Shown: one piece after another, positions 1 through 9,135 of the stretch
Position numbering within the stretch: the stretch's first letter is position 1
Layout: each line of letters opens with the position of its first letter
Origin: Microbispora bryophytorum
Lineage (GTDB): Bacteria; Actinomycetota; Actinomycetes; Streptosporangiales; Streptosporangiaceae
Direction of reading: 5' to 3'
Length of the DNA: 64,000 nucleotides
Assembly (NCBI RefSeq): GCF_006874465.1
Contig: NZ_VIRL01000011.1
Coordinates: forward strand, 62,001 to 126,000
Program-made: the position numbers and the translations under genes
The notes under the pieces: model-generated
What the model saw: the letters and a program-made list of their open reading frames with translations, nothing else
Told to the model about the DNA's origin: nothing
The model's database searches: none

Positions 1-767
1 ACGCGGACGGTTGCGTCGAGACGCCGTCGCCTCACGTCCCGAACGGTGTCGTCGCGCAGCGGGCCGTCACCCGCGAGCACGAAACGGGCGTCCGGGCAGG
101 CCCGCGCCACCTCGGCGGCCGCCTGAACGAGCATGCGATGGTTCTTCTCCGGCCGGAAGTTAGCGACGGTGACGCACAGGAAGGCGTTGTCCGGAACGTC
201 GAACTCGCGCCGCACGGCGGCGGCCCGGGCGGCCCACCACCGCTGTCCTCCGACGTCGACGCCGTGCACCCGGATCAGCACATGACGGGACCCGAGGACG
301 GCACGGGACCTCGCGACAGCCGGCGACACGGCCACCGTGCGGTCGTCGAGGCCGCGGGTGAGCCGATCGAGGTACATCGTCTTGGCCCACTGCACGCCGT
401 GGACCGTCGAGACGAGCGCGGGCCGCCGTCTGGTGAGCCGGACGAACGGGCGGAGCACGATGGCGGGCGCGGGAGAGTGCACGTTGAGCACGTGGGGCGC
501 CAGCCGGCGGACCGCGGCGACGAGCCTCGCGTAGACCAGCGCGCGCGGGCACGCGCTGAGATCGATCACGGTCACCCCGGCCGCGCGCAGTCGCGCGATC
601 AGCTCGCCGGTCGACGCGCGCAGGCAGATCACGATGTAGGTCACGGCCGAATGCGCCGGACGGCCCGCGGACCCTCTGCGCGCCGCCAGAAGCCGCTCGA
701 CGAGCAGCACCTCGGTGCCTCCGGTGTCGAGGGTCTTCACGACCTCGCACACCCGGAGTTCACTCAT
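1..767 (-). CDS. GT4-family glycosyltransferase (3' part outside window)
   Basis: The frame opens at ATG 767 and stays open to base 1, so about 255 N-terminal residues are seen. It begins MSELRVCEVVKTLDTGGTE, the Gly-rich donor-side loop typical of GT-B family 4 enzymes. Around residues 205-215 lies VANFRPEKNH, the usual start of the C-terminal Rossmann domain, followed by ARFVLAGDGPLRD. The acceptor-binding C-terminal part with the EX7E motif lies outside. It presumably adds a sugar to a lipid-linked exopolysaccharide repeat unit at the cytoplasmic membrane face, given the neighbouring EPS genes. Acceptor and sugar cannot be told. No strong ribosome site precedes the ATG. Confidence 0.85.
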   Translation of the reverse strand, partial: MSELRVCEVVKTLDTGGTEVLLVERLLAARRGSAGRPAHSAVTYIVICLRASTGELIARLRAAGVTVIDLSACPRALVYARLVAAVRRLAPHVLNVHSPAPAIVLRPFVRLTRRRPALVSTVHGVQWAKTMYLDRLTRGLDDRTVAVSPAVARSRAVLGSRHVLIRVHGVDVGGQRWWAARAAAVRREFDVPDNAFLCVTVANFRPEKNHRMLVQAAAEVARACPDARFVLAGDGPLRDDTVRDVRRRRLDATVR

Positions 768-887
768 GGTCCACCCGCCGGACGCCGTCTCATCGTTGTG
801 ATCACAGCCGGAAGCGGCATGACGGCCCATGTGCTCCACCACCGATTCTCCGCTCTCCGCCACGCGGTGCGCGGCGCAAGGGCGCAG

Positions 888-2123
888 TCAGATTCGATTC
901 AATTCGATTTCCGCCGGAGCATTCGATTGCTGCCCGCCTCTGGAATTCCTGGTCCACCGTACTGCCGCCAGCAGGCTGGCCACCATGACGATCGGCATGC
1001 GCTGCCTAAATATCAAGCCAACGTTGGCCATGGTCGTCGAATAGACGATGACGCCGGGCACGAGAAAGAACAGCAGAATAATCAGAACCCTCCGGTCGGT
1101 ACGCCAGAGGAATCGAGCGCCGCGCACCGCGGCGAAGAGAAGAAAATACGAGATGAGCGCGTCGATCTTCCCGAGTTGCAGCGCCAGGCTTCCCTGGGCC
1201 CAGGGGAAGGGCGAGAAGACGGTGTAAAGCAGTTTCAGCCCGAGCGAGCTCCACGCGCTTCCTCCGTCGTCGAAGGAGACGCCGGATCCGCCGTCACCGT
1301 TTGCCTGGCGCACGACGTCGGACTGTCCGGTGTCCAGTTGGTCCATCAACGCCTCGACGGCGGCGGTTCCGATCACGCCGTAATAGATGAACGCCGCACC
1401 GGCCAGCAGGGCGCCGAAGGCGAGCAGACGCCGCGGCGAGAACCCGCGATCGACACCCAGGAGACTGACGGCCAACGGAACCAGGCACATGAACACCATG
1501 TAGGAGCGCACGTTCCAGAGGGCCCAGAGCAAACACCCGAGAATGAGCACCTTGCGCACCTCGAAACGCCGGGCCATCGACACCCCCAGATACAGCGAGG
1601 CGACGACGAGAAACGCGTTGAACCCGTCCTTGTACGTGTCCGACGTGTGCAGCAGGAAGGACGGCAGGAACGCCGTGACGACGAGCAGCAGGAACGCCGC
1701 ACGCTCGTCGGCCCCGAGTAGCCGCGCGAACCGGTACATGACGACGCACAGCGCGCAGGCGACCACCGCGACGACGGCCGTGCAGGCCAGCGGCGCGGGC
1801 CCCCCGCACAGGTAGATGACGACGGCGAACAGATGGCAGGGAAGGGCCACTCCGGCGAGCGCGGGGTTTTCCTCCGCGGTGACCACATGGAATCCCGCGC
1901 TTTTCCACGAGGCGACGATCTCGGTGGCCCACACTTCGTACACCCGATTGTCGCCGCCGTAATGGATGACTCCGCTGCGCGTCACGAAGACGTGCACGAG
2001 CAGCCGGGCCGCGAAAGCGAGCAGCAGAACGGGAAACGCACGCCGCGCGACCGCCCCTTCCAGGCTCGCGTGCACGATAACGGCCAGCGCCACCACCGCG
2101 ACTGCCACGACAATGTATTCCAT
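888..2123 (-). CDS. Polytopic membrane protein, probable EPS polymerase-like
   Basis: A protein of 411 residues with about ten hydrophobic segments, beginning MEYIVVAVAVVALAV and ending in a short basic tail. A large loop near residues 60-80 contains YGGDNRVYEVW. I recognise no named domain. Size, topology and position between two glycosyltransferases fit a Wzy-type polymerase or a GT-C-like membrane enzyme. Start: ATG 2123 is preceded by GAGG nine bases upstream; an in-frame ATG at 2156 would add eleven polar residues and is the alternative. It lies head-to-head with the gene at 2513 and tail-to-head with the GT4 gene at 767. The functional assignment is inference from context. Confidence 0.7.
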   Translation of the reverse strand: MEYIVVAVAVVALAVIVHASLEGAVARRAFPVLLLAFAARLLVHVFVTRSGVIHYGGDNRVYEVWATEIVASWKSAGFHVVTAEENPALAGVALPCHLFAVVIYLCGGPAPLACTAVVAVVACALCVVMYRFARLLGADERAAFLLLVVTAFLPSFLLHTSDTYKDGFNAFLVVASLYLGVSMARRFEVRKVLILGCLLWALWNVRSYMVFMCLVPLAVSLLGVDRGFSPRRLLAFGALLAGAAFIYYGVIGTAAVEALMDQLDTGQSDVVRQANGDGGSGVSFDDGGSAWSSLGLKLLYTVFSPFPWAQGSLALQLGKIDALISYFLLFAAVRGARFLWRTDRRVLIILLFFLVPGVIVYSTTMANVGLIFRQRMPIVMVASLLAAVRWTRNSRGGQQSNAPAEIELNRI

Positions 2124-2512
2124 GGAGATCCGCCTCAGTTCCTTCCACCCCGGCATGCGGCCCCAGCAGCGGAAATCAGACCACCGGCGCGACGCTCCGC
2201 GACGGCGACGTTAGCCGCCGAACCGTCCGGCATCATCCGACGGCGCGCCGATGGTCCGCTGATTACCTTTTCCTGCGAACTCTTTCCGGACCGCCGCGCC
2301 TTCGGCGAAGCGAATCCGTGAACCCGCGGCGAGCCGCCCCCGTACCGGCGCAAAACAGCCGGCACGGGCGCCGGCCCCGGCTCTCGATACTTGATCACGG
2401 GCAGGTAGGGAGCGCCCAAATATTTCTCCACCGCGGCGACGGCGCGCACAGACCCGTGCCGATCCGGAGCTAGCTTCTCCGAGGTGAGCCAGCCCCGTCA
2501 TCAAGGAGCTCT
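2124..2512. promoter_or_regulatory. Divergent intergenic region, EPS locus
   Basis: This 389-bp gap separates the leftward membrane-protein gene from the rightward EPS operon and must carry promoters for both. Near its right end AAGGAG (2503-2508) is the ribosome site for the gene at 2513. I see no convincing reading frame, terminator or repeat, and cannot assign -35/-10 boxes confidently. Confidence 0.5.
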
Positions 2513-3712
2513 ATGAAGCCGGACGGCCGTATTCGGGTCATGGAAATCATCGCGCGCATGAACGTCGGCGGCCCGGCGACCCAGATTCTGGGGCTGTACG
2601 AACGACTGAACCTGGAGGAGTTCGACCACCGCCTCTACACCGGACAGGTCGAGGAGAACGAGAGCGACCGGCTCGGGGTCCGGGACGGAGGGGCGCGGAT
2701 CCATCGCGTCGCCGGCCTGGGCCGCTCGGTCCGGCCCGCCGACGACTGGCGCGCGCTGCTCCGGCTGGCCGCCGAGATGCGGGCCTTCCGGCCGCACATC
2801 GTGCACACGCGTACGGCCAAGGCTGGCGCGCTCGGCCGGGTGGCCGCCCGCCTCGCCCGGGCCGGATCGGCCTGGGACGGGGGGCGGACCGCGCACGTCT
2901 TCCACGGGCATCTGCTCGACGGCTACTTCTCGCCGGTCAAGCGCCGCCTCTACGTCATGGCGGAGCGCCGGCTGGCCGCGATGACCGACCACCTGGTGAC
3001 GGTCGGAGCCAAGGTGCGCGACGACCTGCTCGCGGCCGGGATCGGCCGTCCGGGGCAGTACGTCGTGATCCCACCCGGCGTACGGCTGGGCGCGGTGCCC
3101 GGCCGCGAGGCCGCCCGCGCGCACCTGGGGCTTCCCCCGGACGCGCCGGTCGTCGCCTTCGTCGGCCGGCTCACGGGGGTGAAGCGGCCCGACCGGTTCG
3201 TCGCGGTGGCGCGGGCCCTGCTCGCGCGGCTGCCCGGCTGCCGGTTCGTCGTCTGCGGCGGCGGCGAGCTCACCGGCGAGGTGGAGCGGGCCGCGCAGGC
3301 GGCACCTGGCGCCTTCCACCTGCTGGGGTGGCGGGCGGACGTCGAGACCGTGTACGCGGCGGCCGACGTCGTCCTGCTCACCTCCGACAACGAGGGCACG
3401 CCGCTGACGTTGATAGAGGCCGGAATGGCGGGCACTCCCGTGGTCGCCACCCAGGTGGGCAGCGTCGGGGAGGTCGTCCGGCACGGGGTCACCGGCCTGC
3501 TGGCCGCCACGGACGCGGGCGAACTCACCGCGCACGCCTACCGGCTGCTGACCGACCCGGCGCTGGCCCGCCGCATGGGCGAGTCCGCCCGCCGATGGAC
3601 GACGGACTCCTTCGCGGTCGAGCGCCTGGTGGCCGACACCGAGGCGCTCTACCGGTCGCTGTGCGCCGCGCCCGGCAGGAGCCCCAGCCCGATCACAAGG
3701 AGCATCACATGA
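2513..3712 (+). CDS. GT4-family glycosyltransferase
   Basis: Complete 399-residue GT-B glycosyltransferase. The N-terminal domain has the MNVGGPATQ loop (about residues 15-23), and the C-terminal domain starts with VVAFVGRLTGVKRPD (about 215-229). The catalytic EX7E-like stretch is TSDNEGTPLTLIEAGMAGTP (about 290-309). It is expected to transfer a nucleotide-activated sugar to a polyprenyl-linked glycan. AAGGAG at 2503-2508 lies four bases before the ATG. It is the first gene of a tight rightward operon; its stop overlaps the next start as ATGA at 3709-3712, so translation is probably coupled. Confidence 0.9.
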   Translation: MKPDGRIRVMEIIARMNVGGPATQILGLYERLNLEEFDHRLYTGQVEENESDRLGVRDGGARIHRVAGLGRSVRPADDWRALLRLAAEMRAFRPHIVHTRTAKAGALGRVAARLARAGSAWDGGRTAHVFHGHLLDGYFSPVKRRLYVMAERRLAAMTDHLVTVGAKVRDDLLAAGIGRPGQYVVIPPGVRLGAVPGREAARAHLGLPPDAPVVAFVGRLTGVKRPDRFVAVARALLARLPGCRFVVCGGGELTGEVERAAQAAPGAFHLLGWRADVETVYAAADVVLLTSDNEGTPLTLIEAGMAGTPVVATQVGSVGEVVRHGVTGLLAATDAGELTAHAYRLLTDPALARRMGESARRWTTDSFAVERLVADTEALYRSLCAAPGRSPSPITRSIT

Positions 3713-4653
3713 GAGTCCTGGTCACCGGAGGCGCCGGGTTCATCGGCGCCAACCTCTGCCGGACGCTGACCACCCGGCCCGAGGTGGAGAGCCTCACCGT
3801 GCTCGACGACCTGAGTAGCGGGGACCCGGCCAACCTCGCCGACGTCGGGGCCGACCTCGTGATCGGCAGCATCCTCGACCGCGATCTGCTGGCCGAGCTC
3901 GTCCCGAGGGCCACGCACGTGATACACCTCGCGGCGCGACCCTCCGTGCCCCGGTCGGTGAAGGACCCTCTCGCCTCGCACGCCGTCAACGCGACGGGGA
4001 CGCTGCACGTGCTGGAGGCGTGCCGGGCCACCCGCCCGCACGTGACCCTCGCCTCGTCCTCCTCGGTGTACGGCGACTGCGCCGAGCCCTTCAAGCACGA
4101 GGATCTGCCGGCCCGGCCGCTCAGCCCGTACGGCGCGAGCAAGCTCGCCACCGAGGCGTACGCGCTGGCTTACGCCGCCAGCTACGGGCTGCCGGTGCTG
4201 CCGTTCCGCTTCTTCAACGTGTACGGCCCGCTGCAGCCGGCCGGGCACGCCTACGCCGCGGTGATCCCGGCTTTCGTCAGCGCCGCCCTGGCCGGGCGGC
4301 CGGTGCCGATCCACGGCGACGGACGGCAGGCGCGGGATTTCACCTACGTCGGGTCGGTCGCGGACGTCCTCGCGGACGCGGCGGTCCGCGAGGTGACCAG
4401 CGCCACCCCGGTCAACCTGGCGTTCGGCACGCGGGTGTCCCTGCTGGACCTCAAGGACGCCCTGGCCGCCGTGCTCGGACGGCGGGTGGAGGCGGAGTTC
4501 CTGCCGCCCCGCGCGGGCGACATCCGCGAGTCGCAGGCGTCGGCCCGGCTGCTGCTCGACCGGTTCCCCGGCGTCCTGCCGCTGCCGCTGGAGGAGGGCC
4601 TCCGCCTCACCGTGACCTGGTTCGAGAAGACGTCCGGCGTCGCGGACGCCTGA
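3709..4653 (+). CDS. NAD-dependent sugar epimerase/dehydratase (extended SDR)
   Basis: A 314-residue extended short-chain dehydrogenase. The dinucleotide motif TGGAGFIG is at residues 6-13, and the catalytic YGASK (Tyr-x3-Lys) near residue 145 follows SSSSVYG. Such enzymes act on UDP- or dTDP-sugars, most often as UDP-glucose/GlcNAc 4-epimerases, supplying donors for the neighbouring glycosyltransferases. Start: ATG 3709 overlaps the previous stop and has AAGGAG at 3697-3702. A 66-bp gap separates it from a second epimerase of the same fold. Exact substrate specificity cannot be decided. Confidence 0.88.
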   Translation: MRVLVTGGAGFIGANLCRTLTTRPEVESLTVLDDLSSGDPANLADVGADLVIGSILDRDLLAELVPRATHVIHLAARPSVPRSVKDPLASHAVNATGTLHVLEACRATRPHVTLASSSSVYGDCAEPFKHEDLPARPLSPYGASKLATEAYALAYAASYGLPVLPFRFFNVYGPLQPAGHAYAAVIPAFVSAALAGRPVPIHGDGRQARDFTYVGSVADVLADAAVREVTSATPVNLAFGTRVSLLDLKDALAAVLGRRVEAEFLPPRAGDIRESQASARLLLDRFPGVLPLPLEEGLRLTVTWFEKTSGVADA

Positions 4654-4719
4654 CCGTCACTTTTTGCGCACGAAGTCCTTATTGCGACCCTGCCAACCGC
4701 CACTTGCTGGGAGAACTCG

Positions 4720-5718
4720 TTGACCACGTCAAGCGGGAACACATATCTGATCACGGGTGGGAGCGGCTTCGTCGGGTCCCACCTGACCGACGCCCTGCTC
4801 GCTCGCGGTGACTCCGTCGTCGTGTTGGACGACCTGTCGACCGGTCGTACGGCGAACCTCGCCCAGCACGCGGGCAACCCGCGGCTGCGTGTGATCCAGG
4901 GCTCCGTCCTGGACGAACTCGTGGTGGACGAGCTGGTGCACGAGTGCGACACGGTGGTGCACCTCGCCGCCGCCGTCGGGGTGAAGCTGATCGTCGAGCG
5001 GCCGCTGCGGTCGCTCACCACCAACGTCCGCGGCTCGGAGATCGTGATCGAGGCGGCGCACCGATACCGGCGGAAGATCCTGGTGACCAGCACCAGCGAG
5101 ATCTACGGGAAGAACTCCGCCGGTCCGCTGCCCGAGGACTCCGACCGGATCCTGGGCAGCCCGGACATCGTGCGGTGGGCCTACAGCACGGCCAAGGCGG
5201 TGGAGGAGATCCTCGCCAACGCCTACCACCGGGAGCGCGGACTGCCGACGATCGTGGTCCGGCTGTTCAACACGGTGGGGCCACGGCAGAGCCCGGCGTA
5301 CGGCATGGTCATCCCGCGCCTGGTCCGGCAGGCGCTGGCCGGCGTCCCGCTCACCGTGCACGGGGACGGCACCCAGACCCGCTGCTTCGCGCACGTGCGG
5401 GACGTGGTGCGCGCGCTGCTCCTGCTGCTGCACGACGAGCGCGCCGTCGGGCGGACCTTCAACATCGGCTCCAGCGACGAGGTCAGCATCATGGAGCTCG
5501 CCAAGCTGATCGTCGAGCTGTCCGGGAGCACGTCCGGCGTCGACCTCGTGCCGTACGCCGAGGCGTACGGCAGCGGCTTCGAGGACATGACCCGCCGGGT
5601 GCCCGACACCACCAGGCTGCGCGAGCTGACGGGGTGGACGCCCGCGCTGTCGCTGGACGACATCCTGCTGGAGACCATCGCCGAGGGCCGCGCCGAACTC
5701 GGGGCCACAGGCCGGTGA
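4720..5718 (+). CDS. NAD-dependent UDP-sugar epimerase/decarboxylase (extended SDR)
   Basis: A 332-residue extended SDR with TGGSGFVGSHL at the N-terminus, the catalytic TSTSEIYG segment and YSTAK (Tyr-x3-Lys) near residue 155. RLFNTVGPRQ, FAHVRDVV and NIGSSDEVSI are typical of the GalE / UDP-glucuronate decarboxylase branch. It presumably makes a UDP-sugar donor for the locus. The start is TTG 4720, preceded by GGGAG at 4709-4713. Its end overlaps the next start as GTGA (5715-5718). Whether it epimerises or decarboxylates needs biochemical data. Confidence 0.88.
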   Translation: MTTSSGNTYLITGGSGFVGSHLTDALLARGDSVVVLDDLSTGRTANLAQHAGNPRLRVIQGSVLDELVVDELVHECDTVVHLAAAVGVKLIVERPLRSLTTNVRGSEIVIEAAHRYRRKILVTSTSEIYGKNSAGPLPEDSDRILGSPDIVRWAYSTAKAVEEILANAYHRERGLPTIVVRLFNTVGPRQSPAYGMVIPRLVRQALAGVPLTVHGDGTQTRCFAHVRDVVRALLLLLHDERAVGRTFNIGSSDEVSIMELAKLIVELSGSTSGVDLVPYAEAYGSGFEDMTRRVPDTTRLRELTGWTPALSLDDILLETIAEGRAELGATGR

Positions 5719-6743
5719 TCGGCCATGCCGCCCTGGTCACGGCGATCGCCGCGTTCGTCGCGTGCGCGGTGGCGACCCCCGTGCTGCGACGCCTCGCGCT
5801 GCGCTGGGAGCTCACCGACCGGCCCGGAGGGCACAAGTCGCACCGCCGGCCCACACCCTACCTGGGCGGGATCGCCATCATGCTGGCCACGGTCGTCCCC
5901 CCGCTCGCGCTCGCCGGTCCGGCCGTCGCGCGGATCGCCGGCATCCTGGTCGGCGCCGTCGCCATGGCCCTGCTCGGCCTGATCGACGACATCGCGCCGC
6001 TCCCCCCGCCGACCCGGCTGGCCGTACAGACGCTGGCGGCCGGGGTGGTGGTCGTGAGCGGTGTCGTGGCCCCGGTCACCGGAAGCCGGCTCGACATGGT
6101 GATCACGCTGCTGTGGATCGTCGTGGTGAGCAACTCGTTCAACCTGCTCGACAACATGGATGGCGCGCTCGGCGGCGTCACCGTGGTCGGCGCCGCGCTC
6201 CTGTCGGCCGCCGCCTTCGTGTCCGGGCAGCCGGAGACCGGTCTGCTTCTGGCCGCCCTGTCCCCCGCCGCCCTGGGGTTCCTGCTCTACAACTGGGCTC
6301 CCGCGCGGATCTTCATGGGGGACGCCGGCTCACTGTTCATCGGGTTCACGCTGACCTCGTCGGCGGCCCTGGTGGTGAGCGGCGCCGGTCCGGGCACGGC
6401 GACCGCCGGCCTGCTGCTGCCGGCCTTCGTCGCGATCGTCGACACCGGGATCGTGATGCTGGCCCGGAGCAGGGCGGGCCGGCCGCTGTTGCAGGGCGGC
6501 TCCGACCACCTCTCGCACCGCCTGCACCGGCTCGGCCTCGGCAAGCGGCTCACCGCCCTCGCGCTCGCCGCCCTGGCGGGCGCGGCCGGCCTGGTCCACC
6601 TGGCGACGACGCTGGGCTGGGTCGCGCCGGTCGCCGCCGCGGCCGCCGCGGGAGCGGCCGGGTGCGTCGTGGTCGTGCTGGCGCAGCGCGTCCGGGTCTA
6701 CCCGTCGATCCGTCCCAAGACCGCTATTCGTGTGAGGCGATGA
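5715..6743 (+). CDS. WecA/TagO-family polyprenyl-phosphate sugar-1-P transferase
   Basis: Integral membrane protein of 342 residues with about ten to eleven helices. Family signatures are present: LIDDIAPLP with the Asp pair at 91-92, the metal site NLLDNMDGALGG (about 143-154) and FMGDAGSLFIGF. Enzymes of this MraY/WecA superfamily transfer a phospho-sugar from UDP to undecaprenyl phosphate and so initiate glycan assembly on the inner leaflet. This is probably the initiating enzyme of the EPS locus. The start is GTG 5715 within a GTGA overlap. The next gene follows after seven bases. Confidence 0.88.
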   Translation: MIGHAALVTAIAAFVACAVATPVLRRLALRWELTDRPGGHKSHRRPTPYLGGIAIMLATVVPPLALAGPAVARIAGILVGAVAMALLGLIDDIAPLPPPTRLAVQTLAAGVVVVSGVVAPVTGSRLDMVITLLWIVVVSNSFNLLDNMDGALGGVTVVGAALLSAAAFVSGQPETGLLLAALSPAALGFLLYNWAPARIFMGDAGSLFIGFTLTSSAALVVSGAGPGTATAGLLLPAFVAIVDTGIVMLARSRAGRPLLQGGSDHLSHRLHRLGLGKRLTALALAALAGAAGLVHLATTLGWVAPVAAAAAAGAAGCVVVVLAQRVRVYPSIRPKTAIRVRR

Positions 6744-6750
6744 CGCACCC

Positions 6751-8145
6751 ATGGAACTGCTTTATTACGCGCGGCTGATGCGCAGGCACTGGCTGCTCCT
6801 GCTGCTCTCGCTGCTGACGGGCGTGGGAGCGGCCGTCCTCGTGACGGTCGACACCGCGCCGAGATACGTCGCCGGGATCACCATGCTGGTCTCGGCCGAC
6901 GACCGGGAGGGCAGCCTGTCGACCGCGCTCCAGGCGGGGGCGCTGTCCCAGCAGCGGGTCCAGTCGTACGCCACCCTGCTGACCAGCCGCCGGGTGGTCG
7001 GCCAGATCGCCCAGGGTGAGGACGTCGACGCCCTGCAGGAGGACATCACCGCGACCGCGATCCCCAGCACCAGCCTGCTGCGGGTCGCCGTCGCCGACAG
7101 CGACCCGAAGCGCGCCGCCCAGCGGGCCGACGCCCTGGGCGCCGCGTTCACCCGGCTGATCGACGAGATCGAGCGGCCCTCCTCCAAGAGCCCGCCGACG
7201 GTCCGGGTCGCCGTGATCGACAAGGCGGAGGTCCCGGAGGAGCCGGTCTCCCCCCGGCTCCTGGTCAACGTGGCGCTCGGCGGGCTGACCGCGCTGTTCG
7301 CGGCCGTCGGCTGGGTCGTCCTGCGCGACCGCCTGGACACGACCGTCAAGACGGCGGACGCGCTGCAGCAGGTCTCCCGGACCTCACTCCTCGGGGTGAT
7401 CGGCTACGAGCGGGAGGCGCGCAGGAAGCCGCTGATCACCGGCGGGGGCAGCCGCTCGGCACGGGCGGAGTCGTTCCGGTCGTTGCGGACCAACCTGCAG
7501 TTCATCGGGGTCGACCGGCAGCCGAAGTCGCTCGTCGTCACCAGTTGCCTGCCCGACGAGGGCAAGTCGTCCACCTCGGTGAACCTGGCGATCACGATGG
7601 CCGAGGCGGGCTGGCGCGTGATCCTGGTCGACGGCGACCTGCGCCGCCCGAGCGTCCCGGGTTACCTCGGCATCGAGGGCGGCACCGGTCTCACCGACGT
7701 CCTGATCGACAAGGCGAACCTGGCCGAGGTCGTTCAGACGTGGGGCCGGCCCGGCCTGTCGGTGCTGCCGAGCGGGCGGATCCCGCCGAACCCCAGCGAG
7801 CTGCTCGGCTCGCAGGGCATGCGCGCGATGCTCGCCCAGCTCACCGCGGAGTACGACATGGTGATCATCGACGCTCCGCCGCTGCTGCCCGTCACCGACG
7901 CCGCCGCCCTCGGGGCGATCTGCGACGGCGCGCTGCTCGTCGTACGGCACGGCAGGACCCGGCGCGAGCAGGTCGTCCGGGCCGTCGAGCTGCTGTCGTC
8001 GATCAGCGCCCGCCTCGTCGGCACCGTGCTGAACTTCGTGCCGGCCAAGCACGGCTCCTACTACGGCCACGGGTACGGCTACGACCCGGCGGAGCAGGAG
8101 ACCGCGCCGGAGACGCCGCGGCCCCAGGCGCCCATGCCGGTGTAG
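6751..8145 (+). CDS. Wzc-like polysaccharide co-polymerase / BY-kinase
   Basis: A 464-residue fusion of a chain-length-determinant (Wzz) domain and a bacterial tyrosine kinase domain. Transmembrane helices lie near residues 14-32 and 171-191. Walker A (SCLPDEGKSST, 265-275), Walker A' (VILVDGDLRRP, about 290-300) and Walker B (MVIIDAPP, about 372) are intact. A tyrosine-rich cluster, SYYGHGYGY, near residue 434 is the likely autophosphorylation site. By family knowledge it controls EPS polymer length and export, switched by phosphorylation. The cognate phosphatase candidate lies opposite at 8277-8918. The stop codon sits in the first unit of a 4 x 17-bp repeat. Confidence 0.92.
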   Translation: MELLYYARLMRRHWLLLLLSLLTGVGAAVLVTVDTAPRYVAGITMLVSADDREGSLSTALQAGALSQQRVQSYATLLTSRRVVGQIAQGEDVDALQEDITATAIPSTSLLRVAVADSDPKRAAQRADALGAAFTRLIDEIERPSSKSPPTVRVAVIDKAEVPEEPVSPRLLVNVALGGLTALFAAVGWVVLRDRLDTTVKTADALQQVSRTSLLGVIGYEREARRKPLITGGGSRSARAESFRSLRTNLQFIGVDRQPKSLVVTSCLPDEGKSSTSVNLAITMAEAGWRVILVDGDLRRPSVPGYLGIEGGTGLTDVLIDKANLAEVVQTWGRPGLSVLPSGRIPPNPSELLGSQGMRAMLAQLTAEYDMVIIDAPPLLPVTDAAALGAICDGALLVVRHGRTRREQVVRAVELLSSISARLVGTVLNFVPAKHGSYYGHGYGYDPAEQETAPETPRPQAPMPV

Positions 8146-8207
8146 CGGGCGGACCTGTGTAGCAGGCGGATCTGTGTAGTCGGCGGATCTGGGTAGTCGG
8201 CGGACCA
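8140..8207 (+). repeat. Tandem repeat, 4 x 17 bp, over the stop codon
   Basis: Four consecutive 17-bp units start at 8140, 8157, 8174 and 8191 with consensus GTGTAGYVGGCGGAYCT. The first contains the Wzc-like gene's TAG stop (8143-8145). Every unit keeps TAG at the same place, so because 17 is not a multiple of three, stops fall in all three frames. Confidence 0.9.
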
Positions 8208-8210
8208 CGT

Positions 8211-8247
8211 GCGTGGGGCCCGCGTCGCGACGACGCGGGCCCCACGC
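8211..8247. terminator. Strong bidirectional terminator hairpin
   Basis: Perfect 17-bp inverted repeat (8211-8227 against 8231-8247) with a CGA loop. It sits between the convergent Wzc-like and phosphatase genes and can terminate both. There is no T-run, as is common in high-GC actinomycetes. Confidence 0.85.
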
Positions 8248-8276
8248 GTTCGCGTGTGTGACGACGACCGGGCGAG

Positions 8277-8918
8277 TCAGGCAGGCAGGCGCGTCAGCAG
8301 GCGGACGGGGACGGCCAGGCAGTCATGGATGTGGCGGGCCGCCGCGCGGTAGGCCCTGCGGGAGCCTCCGTAGGGATCGGCGATGTCGGGCCGGTCCACC
8401 CGGACCAGCCCGCGCAGCGCTCCGGCCTCCTCCAGCAGGGCCCGTGCCCGGCGTACGGGATCGCGGTGGTCCAGCACCCGGTCCGCGGGGACGGCGCCGG
8501 CCAGCGTGCCGAACTCGGCGATGGTGAACGCGCGCCCGGCCGCGACGGGATGCAGGGCCACCGCCGTGGTGCGGTGCTCGGACGAGGCCGCCAGCACGAG
8601 ATCGGCGTGGGCCACCGCCTCGGCGGTGAGCGGGCGTGAGGCGAAGCCCTCCGCGCTCCCCCCGAGCCGGACCAGCTCCCTTCGGGCGCCCTCGTCCATC
8701 GGCCGGCCCGGCAGGGCCCGGGTGCCGGCGCTGACCACCGTGATCGGCGCGCCGGATCCGAGAGCCGCCACTGTCAGCCGCTCCGCCAGCGGAGATCTGC
8801 AGATGTTGCCCGTGCAGACGAACAGGATGCGGAACCCGGCCCGGTCATCACCGTCATGAGCAGGGTCATGAGCGGCAGCACGGTCCCCGGCGCGGTCGCC
8901 GTCACACGTACGCTCCAT
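8277..8918 (-). CDS. Low-molecular-weight protein-tyrosine phosphatase
   Basis: A 213-residue protein with the LMW-PTP P-loop CTGNICRS (nucleophile Cys35, Arg41) and a distal DIADPYG carrying the general-acid Asp. The first 28 residues are polar and not part of the fold. Family members (Wzb type) dephosphorylate BY-kinases, so the Wzc-like protein encoded opposite is the likely partner. Start: no Shine-Dalgarno sequence is seen; TAACGT (8932-8927) lies eight bases before ATG 8918, fitting a leaderless mRNA. The two genes converge on a shared hairpin, so they are not co-transcribed. Confidence 0.9.
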   Translation of the reverse strand: MERTCDGDRAGDRAAAHDPAHDGDDRAGFRILFVCTGNICRSPLAERLTVAALGSGAPITVVSAGTRALPGRPMDEGARRELVRLGGSAEGFASRPLTAEAVAHADLVLAASSEHRTTAVALHPVAAGRAFTIAEFGTLAGAVPADRVLDHRDPVRRARALLEEAGALRGLVRVDRPDIADPYGGSRRAYRAAARHIHDCLAVPVRLLTRLPA

Positions 8919-9088
8919 GAAACGGGACGTTAGGGCGCGGCGGGCGGGCGGGCGCGCACGGCACGCCGCCCTTTACGGTCTCCAGCCCCATCACCGTTCC
9001 CGGGCCCGGGCACCCGTCCCCACCGCCACAGGCGCGGGCGCGGGCCGCCTCGTGCGGCCCGGGCGCCCGTCCGTCTCACTGCTCCTCT

Positions 9089-9135
9089 ATCCCACGGTGT
9101 CTCGATCCCACGGCGTCCCGAACCACGGCGTCCCG
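9089..9135 (-). repeat. Tandem repeat, about 3 x 16 bp, abutting a stop codon
   Basis: Three near-identical units (9089-9104, 9105-9120, 9121-9135) with core CCACGGCGTCCCG lie immediately downstream of the DUF4012 gene's stop codon at 9136-9138. The gap up to 8918 is otherwise GC-rich with no gene seen. Confidence 0.75.

Noticed and set aside
138..2321. Long plus-strand frames over the first 2.3 kb
   Set aside because: They shadow the glycosyltransferase and membrane-protein genes on the minus strand.
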